From contig NW_026250686.1 of NCBI RefSeq assembly GCF_024244095.1, positions 124,001 through 188,000 of the forward strand: DNA of 64,000 bases. The letters are read 5' to 3'. This document shows, in pieces, positions 25,620-33,600 of the stretch. Source of the stretch: Nematocida homosporus. Its lineage: Eukaryota > Microsporidia. A model generated the notes under the pieces. The model was given only the letters and a program-made list of their open reading frames with translations. It had not been told where the DNA came from and did no database searches. The position numbers and the translations under genes were made by a program. Each line of letters opens with the position of its first letter. Position 1 is the first letter of the stretch.

Positions 25620-26126
25620 TTACTCATTGGGCCAGAGAACATTGGCGGCGAGTGGGTTGGTGAGGAGGTGGAAGGATGTATCCACTTCAGTGACCATGAA
25701 GTAGAATGTGTCTAGACATTTGAAGTAACGGAGGAGAATTTCATAGTGGGGTTTGGATTTGCATTCGATACGGTGGGTGTCTATTTTGATGTGGACGACT
25801 TTCTTGTCTTTAATAAGACTGGTGAACTTGCCGTGGAAGAAGATTTCAATGCCATCTTGAAAGTAGAAACACCAGCCGGCTTCTGAGAACTTCCAGCCAA
25901 TTAGCTTGTTGCGGAGACCGCGTTTAATGCTAAGTAGTGAGAAGGGCGAGATAAAGAAGTTGTCTAGTCGAATAAAGGCGTCTAGTTTGAAGATATTGAG
26001 AAGATCTTCTTGAGAACCGTGGTTGGTTAGCTTGTTTATCTTGGTAAAGAGCATTTCCTCTTCAATTGATAAGAGTTTGCTAGTTGGTTTTGGTGTGGAA
26101 GATAGCATACGTATCTTGTTTTTCAT
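25620..26126 (-). CDS. unknown protein, 168 residues
   Basis: No family is recognised. The N-terminal 50 residues are polar and helical (SIEEEMLFTKINKLTNHGS), and the rest is rich in Phe, Tyr, Lys and Ile in alternating patterns suggesting a mixed alpha/beta fold (GWKFSEAGWCFYFQDGIEIF, then FHGKFTSLIKDKKVVHIKID). It has no signal or membrane segment. The first ATG (26126) lies 10 bases from the start of the divergent Alg7 gene; ATG codons at residue 7 would give a longer spacer. Codon use is ordinary. It could be a lineage-specific subunit of a nuclear complex, but nothing visible shows this. Confidence 0.6.
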   Translation of the reverse strand: MKNKIRMLSSTPKPTSKLLSIEEEMLFTKINKLTNHGSQEDLLNIFKLDAFIRLDNFFISPFSLLSIKRGLRNKLIGWKFSEAGWCFYFQDGIEIFFHGKFTSLIKDKKVVHIKIDTHRIECKSKPHYEILLRYFKCLDTFYFMVTEVDTSFHLLTNPLAANVLWPNE

Positions 26127-26136
26127 TTATTAATAT
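26127..26136. promoter_or_regulatory. 10-bp divergent intergenic region
   Basis: Only ten AT bases (TTATTAATAT) lie between the first ATG codons of two divergent genes, so each promoter must lie partly inside the other gene's transcribed or coding sequence, unless the minus-strand gene starts at a later ATG. Confidence 0.55.
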
Positions 26137-27477
26137 ATGGCTGGGACATTGATCAGAGACGGAGTTCTACATAGTGATCAGGTGAGTTTTAGTGAAGGGG
26201 TACTTGGTATCGATTGGACTAAGCTTGGTTTTGGATTAGTTGGGGTTAAAGTTGGCTGGGGTGTGCTTATTGGGTTAGTATTTGGGGTTTTGGCCTATCG
26301 GATTAGTCTTGGGTTAATGAAACACACTCGTATCTTTGGAATTGATCTTAACAAAGAGACGAAAATGAAGATTCCGGAAGGGGTAGGTCTAGGCTGTGGC
26401 TTGGCCTTTGTTTGTAGTATCTTTTGTTTGGCCGGGTTAGTGCCTATCTTTCGAGAGGTTTTGTTAGTAAGTGCTTGTACGATTACGTTGAACTTATTAC
26501 TGGGTTACGTGGATGATACGATGGAGCTGGGCTGGTCTTGTAAGTTGGTTTTTCCTTTAATAGCTATGGTGCCGTTGGTTTTAGCGTACAATGGGAGTAC
26601 TTGGGTGCAGCTGCCTTTTAGAGGTAGTGTGGATTTGGGCGGGTGGTTTTATGGATTGGTTTTGGTTTTGGCTGTCTTCTTTACTAATGCAGTGAATATC
26701 TTGAGTGGAGTTAATGGAGTAGAAAGTGGACAGGTTTTGGTAATTAGTGGGTTTATGGTAGTTGATAGATGGATATTTTGGGATGGATTGAGTGTAGTGA
26801 GTTTATCCCTATCGTTTTCTCTTTTCTGTTGTACCTTGGGGCTGTTCTGGTTGAATGCTTACCCGGCCCGGTGTTTTGTTGGGGATACGTTTTGTTACTT
26901 TGCTGGATCAAGTATTCTTTGTGTTGGTTTAGTGGGCGGGTTTACTAAAACGGTGTTTGTCTTCTTTGGGCCGCAATTACTGAACTTTGGTCTGTCTTTG
27001 CCACAACTAGCTGGAATTGTTGCTTGTCCAAGACACCGAATGCCCCGCGCACAAAGAATAGGTCAGGCCTGGCTAGTACGGGCTTCGGAAGCACCCGTAG
27101 CCGCACCAAAACGGCTGAAACTATTGCAAGTGCCTGTACTGCGTCTGGCGTATTTGGTAGGCCTAGTTGAGGTAGAGGACGGCCTAGGCCAGATTAACTC
27201 AACACTAACCAGTTATTGGAACAAACGAAGCAAGGAGGAGTTATTTACAGGCCAGTCCCAAATTAAGTCTAAAACCGACCAATTAGGACCAAGTCTCCCA
27301 ACTAGTCCCAAGCCAATCCAGCCGATGAAGATAGTTAACTTTACTTTACTTAATCTAATTCTACAATGGTTTGGGCCTATGTCTGAGCGAGCTCTAGCCC
27401 AGAGTTTAATGCTCAGCCAAGGACTCTTTTGTACTTTAGTTATACTGGGCAAGATAGCTATCACTCGTTGGTGTTAA
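26137..27477 (+). CDS. ALG7: UDP-GlcNAc:dolichyl-phosphate GlcNAc-1-phosphotransferase
   Basis: This 446-residue protein has about ten membrane helices and catalyses the first, tunicamycin-sensitive step of dolichol-linked oligosaccharide synthesis at the ER. Conserved blocks appear in order: LLLGYVDDTMELGWSCKLVF with the Mg-binding DD, FTNAVNILSGVNGVESGQ (compare NAINILAGINGLEVGQ), the signature WLNAYPARCFVGDTFCYFAG, GGFTKTVFVFFGPQLLNFGL, and the cytosolic ACPRHRMP motif. After this motif comes a loop of about 100 residues, longer and more divergent than usual, then a final helix pair. The N-terminal about 40 residues have no counterpart I know. Family assignment is strong. The gene implies N-glycan precursor or related dolichol-linked sugar synthesis, which well-known reduced microsporidia are reported to lack (established knowledge, not checked here). 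Confidence 0.9.
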   Translation: MAGTLIRDGVLHSDQVSFSEGVLGIDWTKLGFGLVGVKVGWGVLIGLVFGVLAYRISLGLMKHTRIFGIDLNKETKMKIPEGVGLGCGLAFVCSIFCLAGLVPIFREVLLVSACTITLNLLLGYVDDTMELGWSCKLVFPLIAMVPLVLAYNGSTWVQLPFRGSVDLGGWFYGLVLVLAVFFTNAVNILSGVNGVESGQVLVISGFMVVDRWIFWDGLSVVSLSLSFSLFCCTLGLFWLNAYPARCFVGDTFCYFAGSSILCVGLVGGFTKTVFVFFGPQLLNFGLSLPQLAGIVACPRHRMPRAQRIGQAWLVRASEAPVAAPKRLKLLQVPVLRLAYLVGLVEVEDGLGQINSTLTSYWNKRSKEELFTGQSQIKSKTDQLGPSLPTSPKPIQPMKIVNFTLLNLILQWFGPMSERALAQSLMLSQGLFCTLVILGKIAITRWC

Positions 27478-27847
27478 TATTGTATTGTCTTAAGTTGAGC
27501 GGGGTGGAGTGAGATAGGTTTATGATTAAAATGTATTGTATTGTATTGAGTTAGTATTGAGTTAGTATTGAGTTGAGTTAGTGTTGGATTGGTATTAGAT
27601 TGTATTGTGTTGAGTTAGTGTTGTATTGAATTGGGCCTGTATTAAATTGTATTAAGTTGAGTCTGTATTGTCTTGGTTATGTTTCGGAATGGGATTGGTG
27701 AGTGTTGAGTTTTATGTTAGATGAGATCAGATGAGGTAGTATAGGAGTAGTGACAGCCAATGGATGTTTTGTATCCAAGCTGTCCAGCCAATAGGCAGTA
27801 TCACCTCCTTTTTTCAGCCTATAAATAACGGTAGACTCTACCTCCTT
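27478..27847. other. 370-bp intergenic gap, GT-rich
   Basis: About 27480-27680 is simple GT-rich sequence. From 27700 to 27847 it is of normal complexity and is probably the promoter or leader of the next gene; it includes CACCTCCTTTTTTCAGCC. An antisense frame (27677-27934) runs through this part but is judged a by-product. Confidence 0.55.
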
Positions 27848-28384
27848 ATGGACAAACACTGCAATGCTAATGACTGCAACAGCCAGCAAAAGTGCGATAA
27901 TAAAGCCTGTGACTGCCGCTGCGCCCAAAATCAATGTGCGAACACTAACTGCAACCCTAAATCCAACACCACCAACAACTGCAATACTAACAACAATTGC
28001 AACACCAACTGCAACACTAATACTAGCTGCAGCACTAAATCCTCAACCGACTGCTCTACTCAGCCTTGCTGCCCCTGTGACATTCTAGCTGAGTGCACGG
28101 GCATCAAGAAATGCGAAACCTCAACCTTCAATGGGTACTGCGTAGCCCTGCCACACGGCTTAGATAAAAGCGACATTAAAATCACCGCCAGTGACAATCT
28201 TATCAAAATCAACTACGAAAAAGAGATCAAAAATGACAATTCCTACTCCTCACGTACTGGCAGCTACTCCTTCACCATCCCCGCCGGCCAAGGCTTCCAA
28301 TCAGCTCATGTTGAAGGGGACAAACTCCTTATTCGTCTGGAGAAAGGCGCCAAGACAAACAATGGACCTCTCCCCTTGATATAA
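27848..28384 (+). CDS. Cys/Asn-rich N-terminus fused to small heat-shock (alpha-crystallin-like) domain
   Basis: The start at 27848 (MDKHCNANDCNS) gives 178 residues; an upstream in-frame ATG at 27764 would add 28 residues. Residues about 4-80 are dominated by Asn, Cys, Thr and Ser, with repeated NCNTN words and about 16 Cys, and end in a PCCPCD cluster. Residues about 90-170 (LPHGLDKSDIKITASDNL, INYEKEIKNDNSY, YSFTIPAGQGF, VEGDKLLIRLEK) follow the Hsp20 pattern: a beta-sandwich whose last strands match the usual G-x-L-x-I-x-x-P region, but with LLIRL in place of G-x-L. Small heat-shock proteins hold unfolding clients. The Cys/Asn domain might bind metal or cross-link by disulfides (inference). 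No signal peptide is evident in the chosen start. Confidence 0.65.
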   Translation: MDKHCNANDCNSQQKCDNKACDCRCAQNQCANTNCNPKSNTTNNCNTNNNCNTNCNTNTSCSTKSSTDCSTQPCCPCDILAECTGIKKCETSTFNGYCVALPHGLDKSDIKITASDNLIKINYEKEIKNDNSYSSRTGSYSFTIPAGQGFQSAHVEGDKLLIRLEKGAKTNNGPLPLI

Positions 28385-28406
28385 TAAACCCATTTCTTTT
28401 TTTCCC

Positions 28407-29432
28407 ATGCGTGTCATTACTGCCCGAACCCAAACTCATCCTCTTCTTATCGGTTTAGATGAGAAGTACTTAAAACTCGCTTCACCACACTTTGTGATCG
28501 ACTTACACGATATCTCGCAAATTCAACGACAAAATCAAAAGACTATCATTACTACACCCGAACACCATCTCGAAATAGAAGGACTTTCCTTATCTGATTC
28601 CGACCAAATTATCGAAGTTGTCCAAAAAAAGCGAATGATAAGCCAAGATGAAATCAAAACTTTAATTAAGCAAGATATCCAACTAAACCACCTTTATCAA
28701 AACATTGCCACTGAAGAACAACAACTCTTCTACAAGACTTTTGGCGATCGAATCATTAGTCGCACTAAAAAGTCCGATCCTGATCTAACCAGCTTACATT
28801 CCAGCCGTAAAAAAGCCCAATACGTCCTGACTAACCGCACTCTTCTCAATGTCTTCTTCAAGATGAACATTGATTTTGATCAGTTTGTCAAAGATCTCTT
28901 TACCGGCTACGTTATAGCTAACCAAGAAGAAAACGAAGTAGACAAAATGCTTCTCGTTGAGCTCAAAAGAGGTTCTGGGCCCGTTGAAAGACTTAATGCC
29001 TACTCCATGATTGAAGAGAGTGAATGGACTTCCTGGACACCCACTGAACGACCCCAACTACCCCTCAAAACCCGAGATATCCTCAACCCCGGTCTTTTTC
29101 AAAATATTCCTAAACCCAAACCCATTGCTATCTCTACTTCTCCCACCGCCCCAGCCACTCTTACTCCACCCCAGATCCAAGTCTCTACGCTTAAGCCAAT
29201 CACAACTATTCCTATTCCAACCCCCCTACTGCGACGCATGCGTGAAACCAGCCGATTGGTGGCCAAGACCAAAGTCAGCACCAAAACCTCCACCAGTACG
29301 GCCATGGCCTTAGAACAAATCTTCCGGGAAGAGACTCGACGACGCTTTTCTGAGAAAGATGGCGAAGTCGCTCTTTTGGCCATTAATCGGATTCTACCAA
29401 CTCGTTTTATTACCAAGCCTAAGCCAACATGA
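28407..29432 (+). CDS. possible TFIIH p62/Tfb1-like subunit (tentative)
   Basis: This 341-residue protein begins 22 bases after the previous stop. Residues 1-75 read as a small beta-rich fold ending in a helix (LLIGLDEKYLKLASPHFVID, SDSDQIIEVVQKK), as in the PH-like domain of Tfb1/p62. Residues about 78-190 are helical with LIKQDIQLNHLYQNIATE and NIDFDQFVKDLFTGYVI, which resemble the BSD helices of p62, including the aromatic residue that usually follows E-x-F-W. The C-terminal third is Pro/Thr-rich, then a basic helix. TFIIH p62 anchors XPD/XPB and contacts activators. The match is weak, and an unrelated BSD- or PH-containing protein is possible. The gene is spaced 64 bases from the next one on the same strand. 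Confidence 0.35.
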   Translation: MRVITARTQTHPLLIGLDEKYLKLASPHFVIDLHDISQIQRQNQKTIITTPEHHLEIEGLSLSDSDQIIEVVQKKRMISQDEIKTLIKQDIQLNHLYQNIATEEQQLFYKTFGDRIISRTKKSDPDLTSLHSSRKKAQYVLTNRTLLNVFFKMNIDFDQFVKDLFTGYVIANQEENEVDKMLLVELKRGSGPVERLNAYSMIEESEWTSWTPTERPQLPLKTRDILNPGLFQNIPKPKPIAISTSPTAPATLTPPQIQVSTLKPITTIPIPTPLLRRMRETSRLVAKTKVSTKTSTSTAMALEQIFREETRRRFSEKDGEVALLAINRILPTRFITKPKPT

Positions 29433-29496
29433 ACCAACCATTGACCACTGATGCGTCAATAGATTTATATTTCATTTTCTCTCCCCTGCATTTTGT

Positions 29497-30111
29497 ATGT
29501 GGTTGTCCGAGTCTAGACTTTCTTTTGCTATCTTTGCCTGGTCGGCTGTTCTGGGCACTACGTTACTAATCCAGCGAGAGAGTCTGAAAAGATGTTCATT
29601 ATGGGTTAGTCTAATCCTGCTTAGTAGAGCATTGGATTTAGCCGAACTGTTTTCTACCCTGTTTATCACCCTCACTGCCCGGACTAGAAAGTATCTCAAA
29701 GGTTGTTTATTACTGGTCACAGCCGCACTTAGTCTTTGTTTACTAGTTGGTTATGGGAGGGAGCCTAAGTGGTCAGTATTGGGGATGATTTTTACGATAG
29801 TTTATGTTCTTTTATCTATTGGAGCACCAGTTTTGTACATTATCAAATGGGTGTACAAATCAAGACGCCGAACGGCTCTTAAAAAGACACCAGTGATCAA
29901 AAGAAGGTTTGGGAAAGAGATAAGACTACCTTCAATTGCCGTTAGTACGGAACTAAGACATCTTAGAACCAAGACCGATTTTGTGATTAATGGGGTCGTG
30001 TATATCAGAAAGGGAGAAACAGTCGAGTTACTAAGGACGATTGGATCGTACTATTCAGTAAGAAACTCAACCGGCACCGAGTACATTGTTCCTAAAGCCA
30101 ATTTCTTCTAG
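29497..30111 (+). CDS. four-helix membrane protein with SH3-like C-terminus, Sho1-like layout
   Basis: This 204-residue protein has four hydrophobic helices at about 9-26, 35-58, 66-86 and 92-117, a basic cytosolic linker (KSRRRTALKK) and a C-terminal beta-rich segment at about 159-204 (VVYIRKGETVELLRTIGSYY, then SVRNSTGTEYIVPKANFF). The last part has the SH3 landmarks: KGE-x-x-x-L-L (RT loop end), the aromatic pair, a GTE turn and a final IVP-x-x-x-F. Four helices followed by one SH3 domain is the layout of fungal Sho1, an osmosensor linked to MAP-kinase signalling. The SH3 ALYDY start is missing. Whether this organism has a Sho1 pathway cannot be told here; the layout is seen, the function inferred. 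AATAAA follows the stop closely. Confidence 0.5.
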   Translation: MWLSESRLSFAIFAWSAVLGTTLLIQRESLKRCSLWVSLILLSRALDLAELFSTLFITLTARTRKYLKGCLLLVTAALSLCLLVGYGREPKWSVLGMIFTIVYVLLSIGAPVLYIIKWVYKSRRRTALKKTPVIKRRFGKEIRLPSIAVSTELRHLRTKTDFVINGVVYIRKGETVELLRTIGSYYSVRNSTGTEYIVPKANFF

Positions 30112-30729
30112 ACGGACCAAATAAAGATAAGTATACGTATAACTTGCCCAGGCATTGATTAAGTTAGTGTTAAGTTAAGTTATGGTTGCTTATTTAGATA
30201 GTGTAGTTGTGTTAAATAAAGTCCTTTCATTTAAGGTCAAACGGCCATTATTAGTGGTATTTATGTGAGTACATATTAAGATATGCATTAATATCAATAT
30301 TATCTCTATACCAACTTATACCAACTTATGTCAACTTATACTATCTCAATATAAGTACTTAGAGAAGGACCATATATCCATTTATATAAGCACCAATAGA
30401 ATGCTTCCCCCACCATATAATCTAAACTCAACTTAACTCAACTTAATACCAATACTAACTCAACACTAACTTAACTTAACTTAACCCACCATATAATCTA
30501 AACTCAAGTTAAACCAAACCCAACTCCACCCAACATTAACACTAATCCAACCCAACCTAATCCAAACCCAATACTAAACCCAACCAAATACTAAACTCAA
30601 CTTAACCCAAACCAATCCAAACTTAACCCCACTCAACCCACACCACCCCACTTAACTTTATGTATTTGATTAATATACAAGATTAACCAGAGTCAACTAG
30701 GCTATTTTTAGCCTGCTCTTTTTATTTAC
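30112..30729. other. 618-bp intergenic gap, GT-rich then AC-rich
   Basis: About 30160-30185 has GTTAAGTTAAG words, 30230-30420 is AT-rich, and 30420-30650 is AC-rich simple sequence. A 28-codon frame at 30182 (MVAYLDSVVVLNKVLSFKVK) has no further support. CTTTTTATTTAC lies just before the next start. No RNA gene is recognised. Confidence 0.55.
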
Positions 30730-31005
30730 ATGGGAGTCGACCGCATCTTAAGAGATAAGACTAATCTTACTTCTCATTCGAACTCTTCACCAACTAAGTC
30801 CACTTCTTTTAAGTCTACTAATCCAATACTAACCCAAACCCAACTTAATCTTAATTCTTCTTCTAATTTAACAAATAATGATAAGATAGAGATTGAAAAC
30901 GTATTACCATATGAGGAAGAAATAGAGAACAAAACAGAAGAGGTGTTTAATGATAGCAATGTACAACTAGAAGAGTTATTAAGCCCGACTTGTTTTTTTA
31001 TTTAA
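30730..31005 (+). CDS. small Ser/Thr/Asn-rich acidic protein, unknown
   Basis: This 91-residue frame starts at ATG 30730 after a T-rich tract (CTTTTTATTTAC), the local start context. The first half is rich in Ser, Thr and Asn, the second half acidic (YEEEIENKTEEVF). The end is LSPTCFFI. Its TAA stop (31003-31005) shares one base with the ATG of Pth2 (31005-31007). I recognise no family. Composition and codon use are similar to the unordered tails of real genes here, but a chance frame is possible. If translated, the next gene must be reached by a separate transcript or by reinitiation. Confidence 0.4.
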   Translation: MGVDRILRDKTNLTSHSNSSPTKSTSFKSTNPILTQTQLNLNSSSNLTNNDKIEIENVLPYEEEIENKTEEVFNDSNVQLEELLSPTCFFI

Positions 31006-31451
31006 TGGTAGCTGCCTATTACGTGGTTTTTACTCTCTTAGCAGTAATATTATCTTATCTATACTTCCATTATCGCAAAGCTTGTTGTTTTGAGATAAGA
31101 AATAAGCCTATCAAAGGAATTTTACTGGTTAGAACTGATTTGAAAATGTCAAAAGGAAAGTTAGTATCACAAGGCTTACATGCAGCTTATGCAGCAGGTC
31201 AAGCCGATCGTAACAATCTTCTCTGTCGGTTATGGCAAACCTTTGGGTATAAGAAGGTCTCTTTACAAGTACCAGACTTAGCTACGATGAAGAATCTAGT
31301 AAGTCAGTTTAAGAGGCAAAAGATACCGACTTATCCCATTATTGATGCTGGTAGGACTCAAGTTGAGCCTAATACATGGACTGTGACATTTGTTGGTCCA
31401 TACTATGAAGATGAAATAGATAAGATAACGGGTGGGTTAAAGTTGTTATAA
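31005..31451 (+). CDS. PTH2: peptidyl-tRNA hydrolase 2 (Pth2/Bit1), membrane-anchored
   Basis: This 148-residue protein hydrolyses stranded peptidyl-tRNA to rescue ribosomes. The start ATG at 31005 follows CTTGTTTTTTTATTTA. Residues about 4-20 are a membrane helix (YYVVFTLLAVILSYLYF) followed by basic residues, as in eukaryotic Pth2 proteins anchored in an organelle outer membrane. The catalytic domain starts KGILLVRTDLKMSKGKLVSQ (Lys-x-x-x-V-R-x-D-L-x-M-x-x-G-K pattern), followed by GLHAAYAAGQ (usual catalytic His and Ala-rich helix), DLATMKNLVSQFKRQKIPTY, IDAGRTQVEPNTWTVTFVGP and the final YEDEIDKITGGLKLL. All core blocks are present. Family assignment is firm; membrane location (mitosome or ER) is inferred from the N-terminal helix. 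Confidence 0.92.
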   Translation: MVAAYYVVFTLLAVILSYLYFHYRKACCFEIRNKPIKGILLVRTDLKMSKGKLVSQGLHAAYAAGQADRNNLLCRLWQTFGYKKVSLQVPDLATMKNLVSQFKRQKIPTYPIIDAGRTQVEPNTWTVTFVGPYYEDEIDKITGGLKLL

Positions 31452-31842
31452 ATTTGAATTGGGTTAATATTGTTTTGTGTTTTGATTTTGATTTAGATTA
31501 TGTTGTATTGTTTTGATTTAGATTTAGATTTAGATTTTGACTAGATTATGTTGTATTAGGTTGTTTTGATTTTGATTAGATTATATTATATTAAGTTGCT
31601 GTTGTATTGTGTTAAGATGTGCTAAACTACACTCTACTTTACTATACTCTACTATACTCTACTTTACTCTATTCTATTTTACTAAGTTGAGTTAAGTTGA
31701 TATGTGAGCTAAACAAGACAATGAAGAAGATTGGGTTAAGATGAGGTAGTTAATGTGTTGGGGAATAAGTTGATAGAGATGGTGTGAAATGGAGATTGAG
31801 ATTGGGGTAAGTAAATGCAGAGATTAGTGAAATTTTTCGAGT
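31452..31842. other. 391-bp intergenic gap, GT-rich simple sequence
   Basis: It contains TTTTGATTTAGATTTAGATTTAG and TACTCTACTATACTCTAC microsatellite stretches (about 31500-31545 and 31625-31680). No gene is seen. Confidence 0.6.
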
Positions 31843-32994
31843 ATGGGGCGGGTGATTGCTGGTGTTGAATATTTGCCGGTTAATTATCGTTTTGAAATAG
31901 ATAAGACATTAGTGCAGATACGAAGACGTGGAAGTAAACGTATTGCTTTGCAATTTCCAGAGGGTATTATTCATTTGGCAACGGTTATTTCTGATATAAT
32001 TAGAGGGGCTAGTGAAGTAGAAGAAGTTGTGATCTTAAGTGATGTGGTTTATGGTGCGTGTTGTTTAGATGATATATCTGCCTTTTTAATTGGTTGTGAT
32101 TTATTGATTCATTACGGACATTCTTGTCTCTTTGAAATTCCTAAGTCTTTACTGGGAGTAGTTTATGTCTTTGTGGAAATCTCCTTTGCAGTTGAACATT
32201 GTGTGGCTATGGCTTTACAACACTTAGATTGTACGGACTTGTCAGTGCTAGGCACAATTCAGTACAGTGGAGCAGTAAGAAGAATTAGAAGGATTATTCA
32301 AGAGACTGTTCAACGACGGATAGGTGAAAATAGAGATAAGATCAGTGAAAATAGAAATGGGATGGAAGGGAGTAGTAAAGAGTGTAAGAATGCGTGTAGT
32401 AGTGAGGGAGTGGTTGTACCACGTATAATGCCCCTTAGTCCGGGTGAAGTACTAGGGTGTACATCTCCGGCAGTTAAGACGGGTAATTTACTGTTTGTAG
32501 CTGAAGGCCGGTTTCATTTAGAAAGCACTATGATACATAATCCGCATAGGAAGTTCTTCCGGTACTGTCCAGCCACTAAGACCTTAACCGAAGAGAAGCA
32601 CGATTATACTCAATTTAGAACAATCAGAAGACAGCAGCAGTTGAAGGCATTGGAGTGCCAGCAATTCTTGGTGATTTTCGGGACACTAGGCCGGCAAGGT
32701 GGCCAGATGATTCTAAAACGAGTACTTGCTTCTTTAAAGGCACATAATCGGGCCTTTACTTGCGCTTACTTATCAGAGATAGACGAAACATTCATGGACT
32801 CGGTTGATAAAAACACAGCAATTATTGAGATTGCGTGTCCTAGGATAGCTATTGATTGGGGGACTACTTTTGAACAGCCACTTCTGACTCCTTTTGAGTA
32901 CTTTACTCTTGAACAGGAAGTAGCCGACTACCCCATGGACTATTACGCCCGTGATGGCCAAGAAAAGCCCTGGCGTATTTACCAATCGCAATAA
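31843..32994 (+). CDS. DPH1: diphthamide synthesis radical-SAM subunit Dph1
   Basis: This 383-residue protein pairs with Dph2 to transfer the 3-amino-3-carboxypropyl group from SAM to a histidine of EF-2, the first step of diphthamide formation. It opens LPVNYRFEIDKTLVQIRRRG and LQFPEGIIHLATVISDII, as in Dph1. The three cluster-binding cysteines are in the expected blocks: VVYGACCLDD, LSPGEVLGCTSP and IACPRIAIDWG. GHSCLFE, GTIQYSG, LFVAEGRFHLES and the C-terminal LLTPFEYF are also conserved. It is somewhat shorter than yeast Dph1 at both ends and has a polar insert before PRIMPLSP. The stop TAA lies inside AATAAA (32990-32995). Diphthamide is the target of diphtheria-type ADP-ribosylating toxins. 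The start is preceded by GTGAAATTTTTCGAGT. Confidence 0.92.
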   Translation: MGRVIAGVEYLPVNYRFEIDKTLVQIRRRGSKRIALQFPEGIIHLATVISDIIRGASEVEEVVILSDVVYGACCLDDISAFLIGCDLLIHYGHSCLFEIPKSLLGVVYVFVEISFAVEHCVAMALQHLDCTDLSVLGTIQYSGAVRRIRRIIQETVQRRIGENRDKISENRNGMEGSSKECKNACSSEGVVVPRIMPLSPGEVLGCTSPAVKTGNLLFVAEGRFHLESTMIHNPHRKFFRYCPATKTLTEEKHDYTQFRTIRRQQQLKALECQQFLVIFGTLGRQGGQMILKRVLASLKAHNRAFTCAYLSEIDETFMDSVDKNTAIIEIACPRIAIDWGTTFEQPLLTPFEYFTLEQEVADYPMDYYARDGQEKPWRIYQSQ

Positions 32995-33600
32995 ACAGCA
33001 CACACATTAAGTTATTATAGTATTGAGTTGAGTTGAGTTGGGTTTGGGTTTGGGTTGAGTTGAGTTGAGTTAGTGTTAGTGCTTAGATGGAGTTATATTT
33101 AGATGATATTGGTATCTGCCGGGCTAGTGGTTGACTTGCTAAAGATATGCTCCGAATGAAAACTAACTCAGTACCAAACTAAGTGATCTAGTCGCACCAA
33201 TAGGTATGTAAACACTTACCTATACTATGGGGCTACAACCCATCACTCCCAATTTACATCCCCACGGGACCTTCTACCATCACTAATACCACGAGAACCA
33301 ATCATTTTACATCAACAAGTAAATACCACCCAATTCAACATCTTACCACACCACATCACACCTTACCTGAACAATAACATTAACATTAACAATATTTCCT
33401 TATCTTATCTAATTGCCAACCCAAAACCAACTTAACTACCATATAAATAGCAACTTAAACTTAACTTAGCCCAATTCAAAACATAACTTAACTAACACAT
33501 TTACTATAAACAACACCACACAACTACTGATCTTATCTTGTATGGCTATTGGGTTACTAGCTGGTAGTTCTATTTGACCCAAGGAGATTGGATATTTTTT
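32995..33600. other. 606-bp intergenic gap
   Basis: About 33010-33080 is GT-rich and 33310-33530 AC-rich simple sequence. The middle (about 33100-33300) is of normal complexity; it includes an inverted repeat (33200-33209 with 33214-33223, loop of four) that could form a hairpin. No gene or tRNA is recognised. An in-frame TTG-started extension of the next gene (from 33574) is not used here. Confidence 0.55.

Noticed and set aside
27677..27934. Antisense 85-codon frame with a hydrophobic N-terminus on the minus strand, overlapping the start of the Cys/Asn-rich gene
   Set aside because: The hydrophobic residues come from reading Asn/Cys codons backwards (AAC/TGC give Val/Ala). The sense frame ends in a recognisable heat-shock domain and continues beyond the overlap.
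30182..30268. 28-codon ATG-started frame in a gap
   Set aside because: Short, not conserved as far as can be seen, and in AT-rich sequence.
33130..33300. Possible tRNA in the complex part of the gap before NTE1
   Set aside because: No B-box (GGTTCGANNCC-like) sequence and no four-arm pairing could be found.
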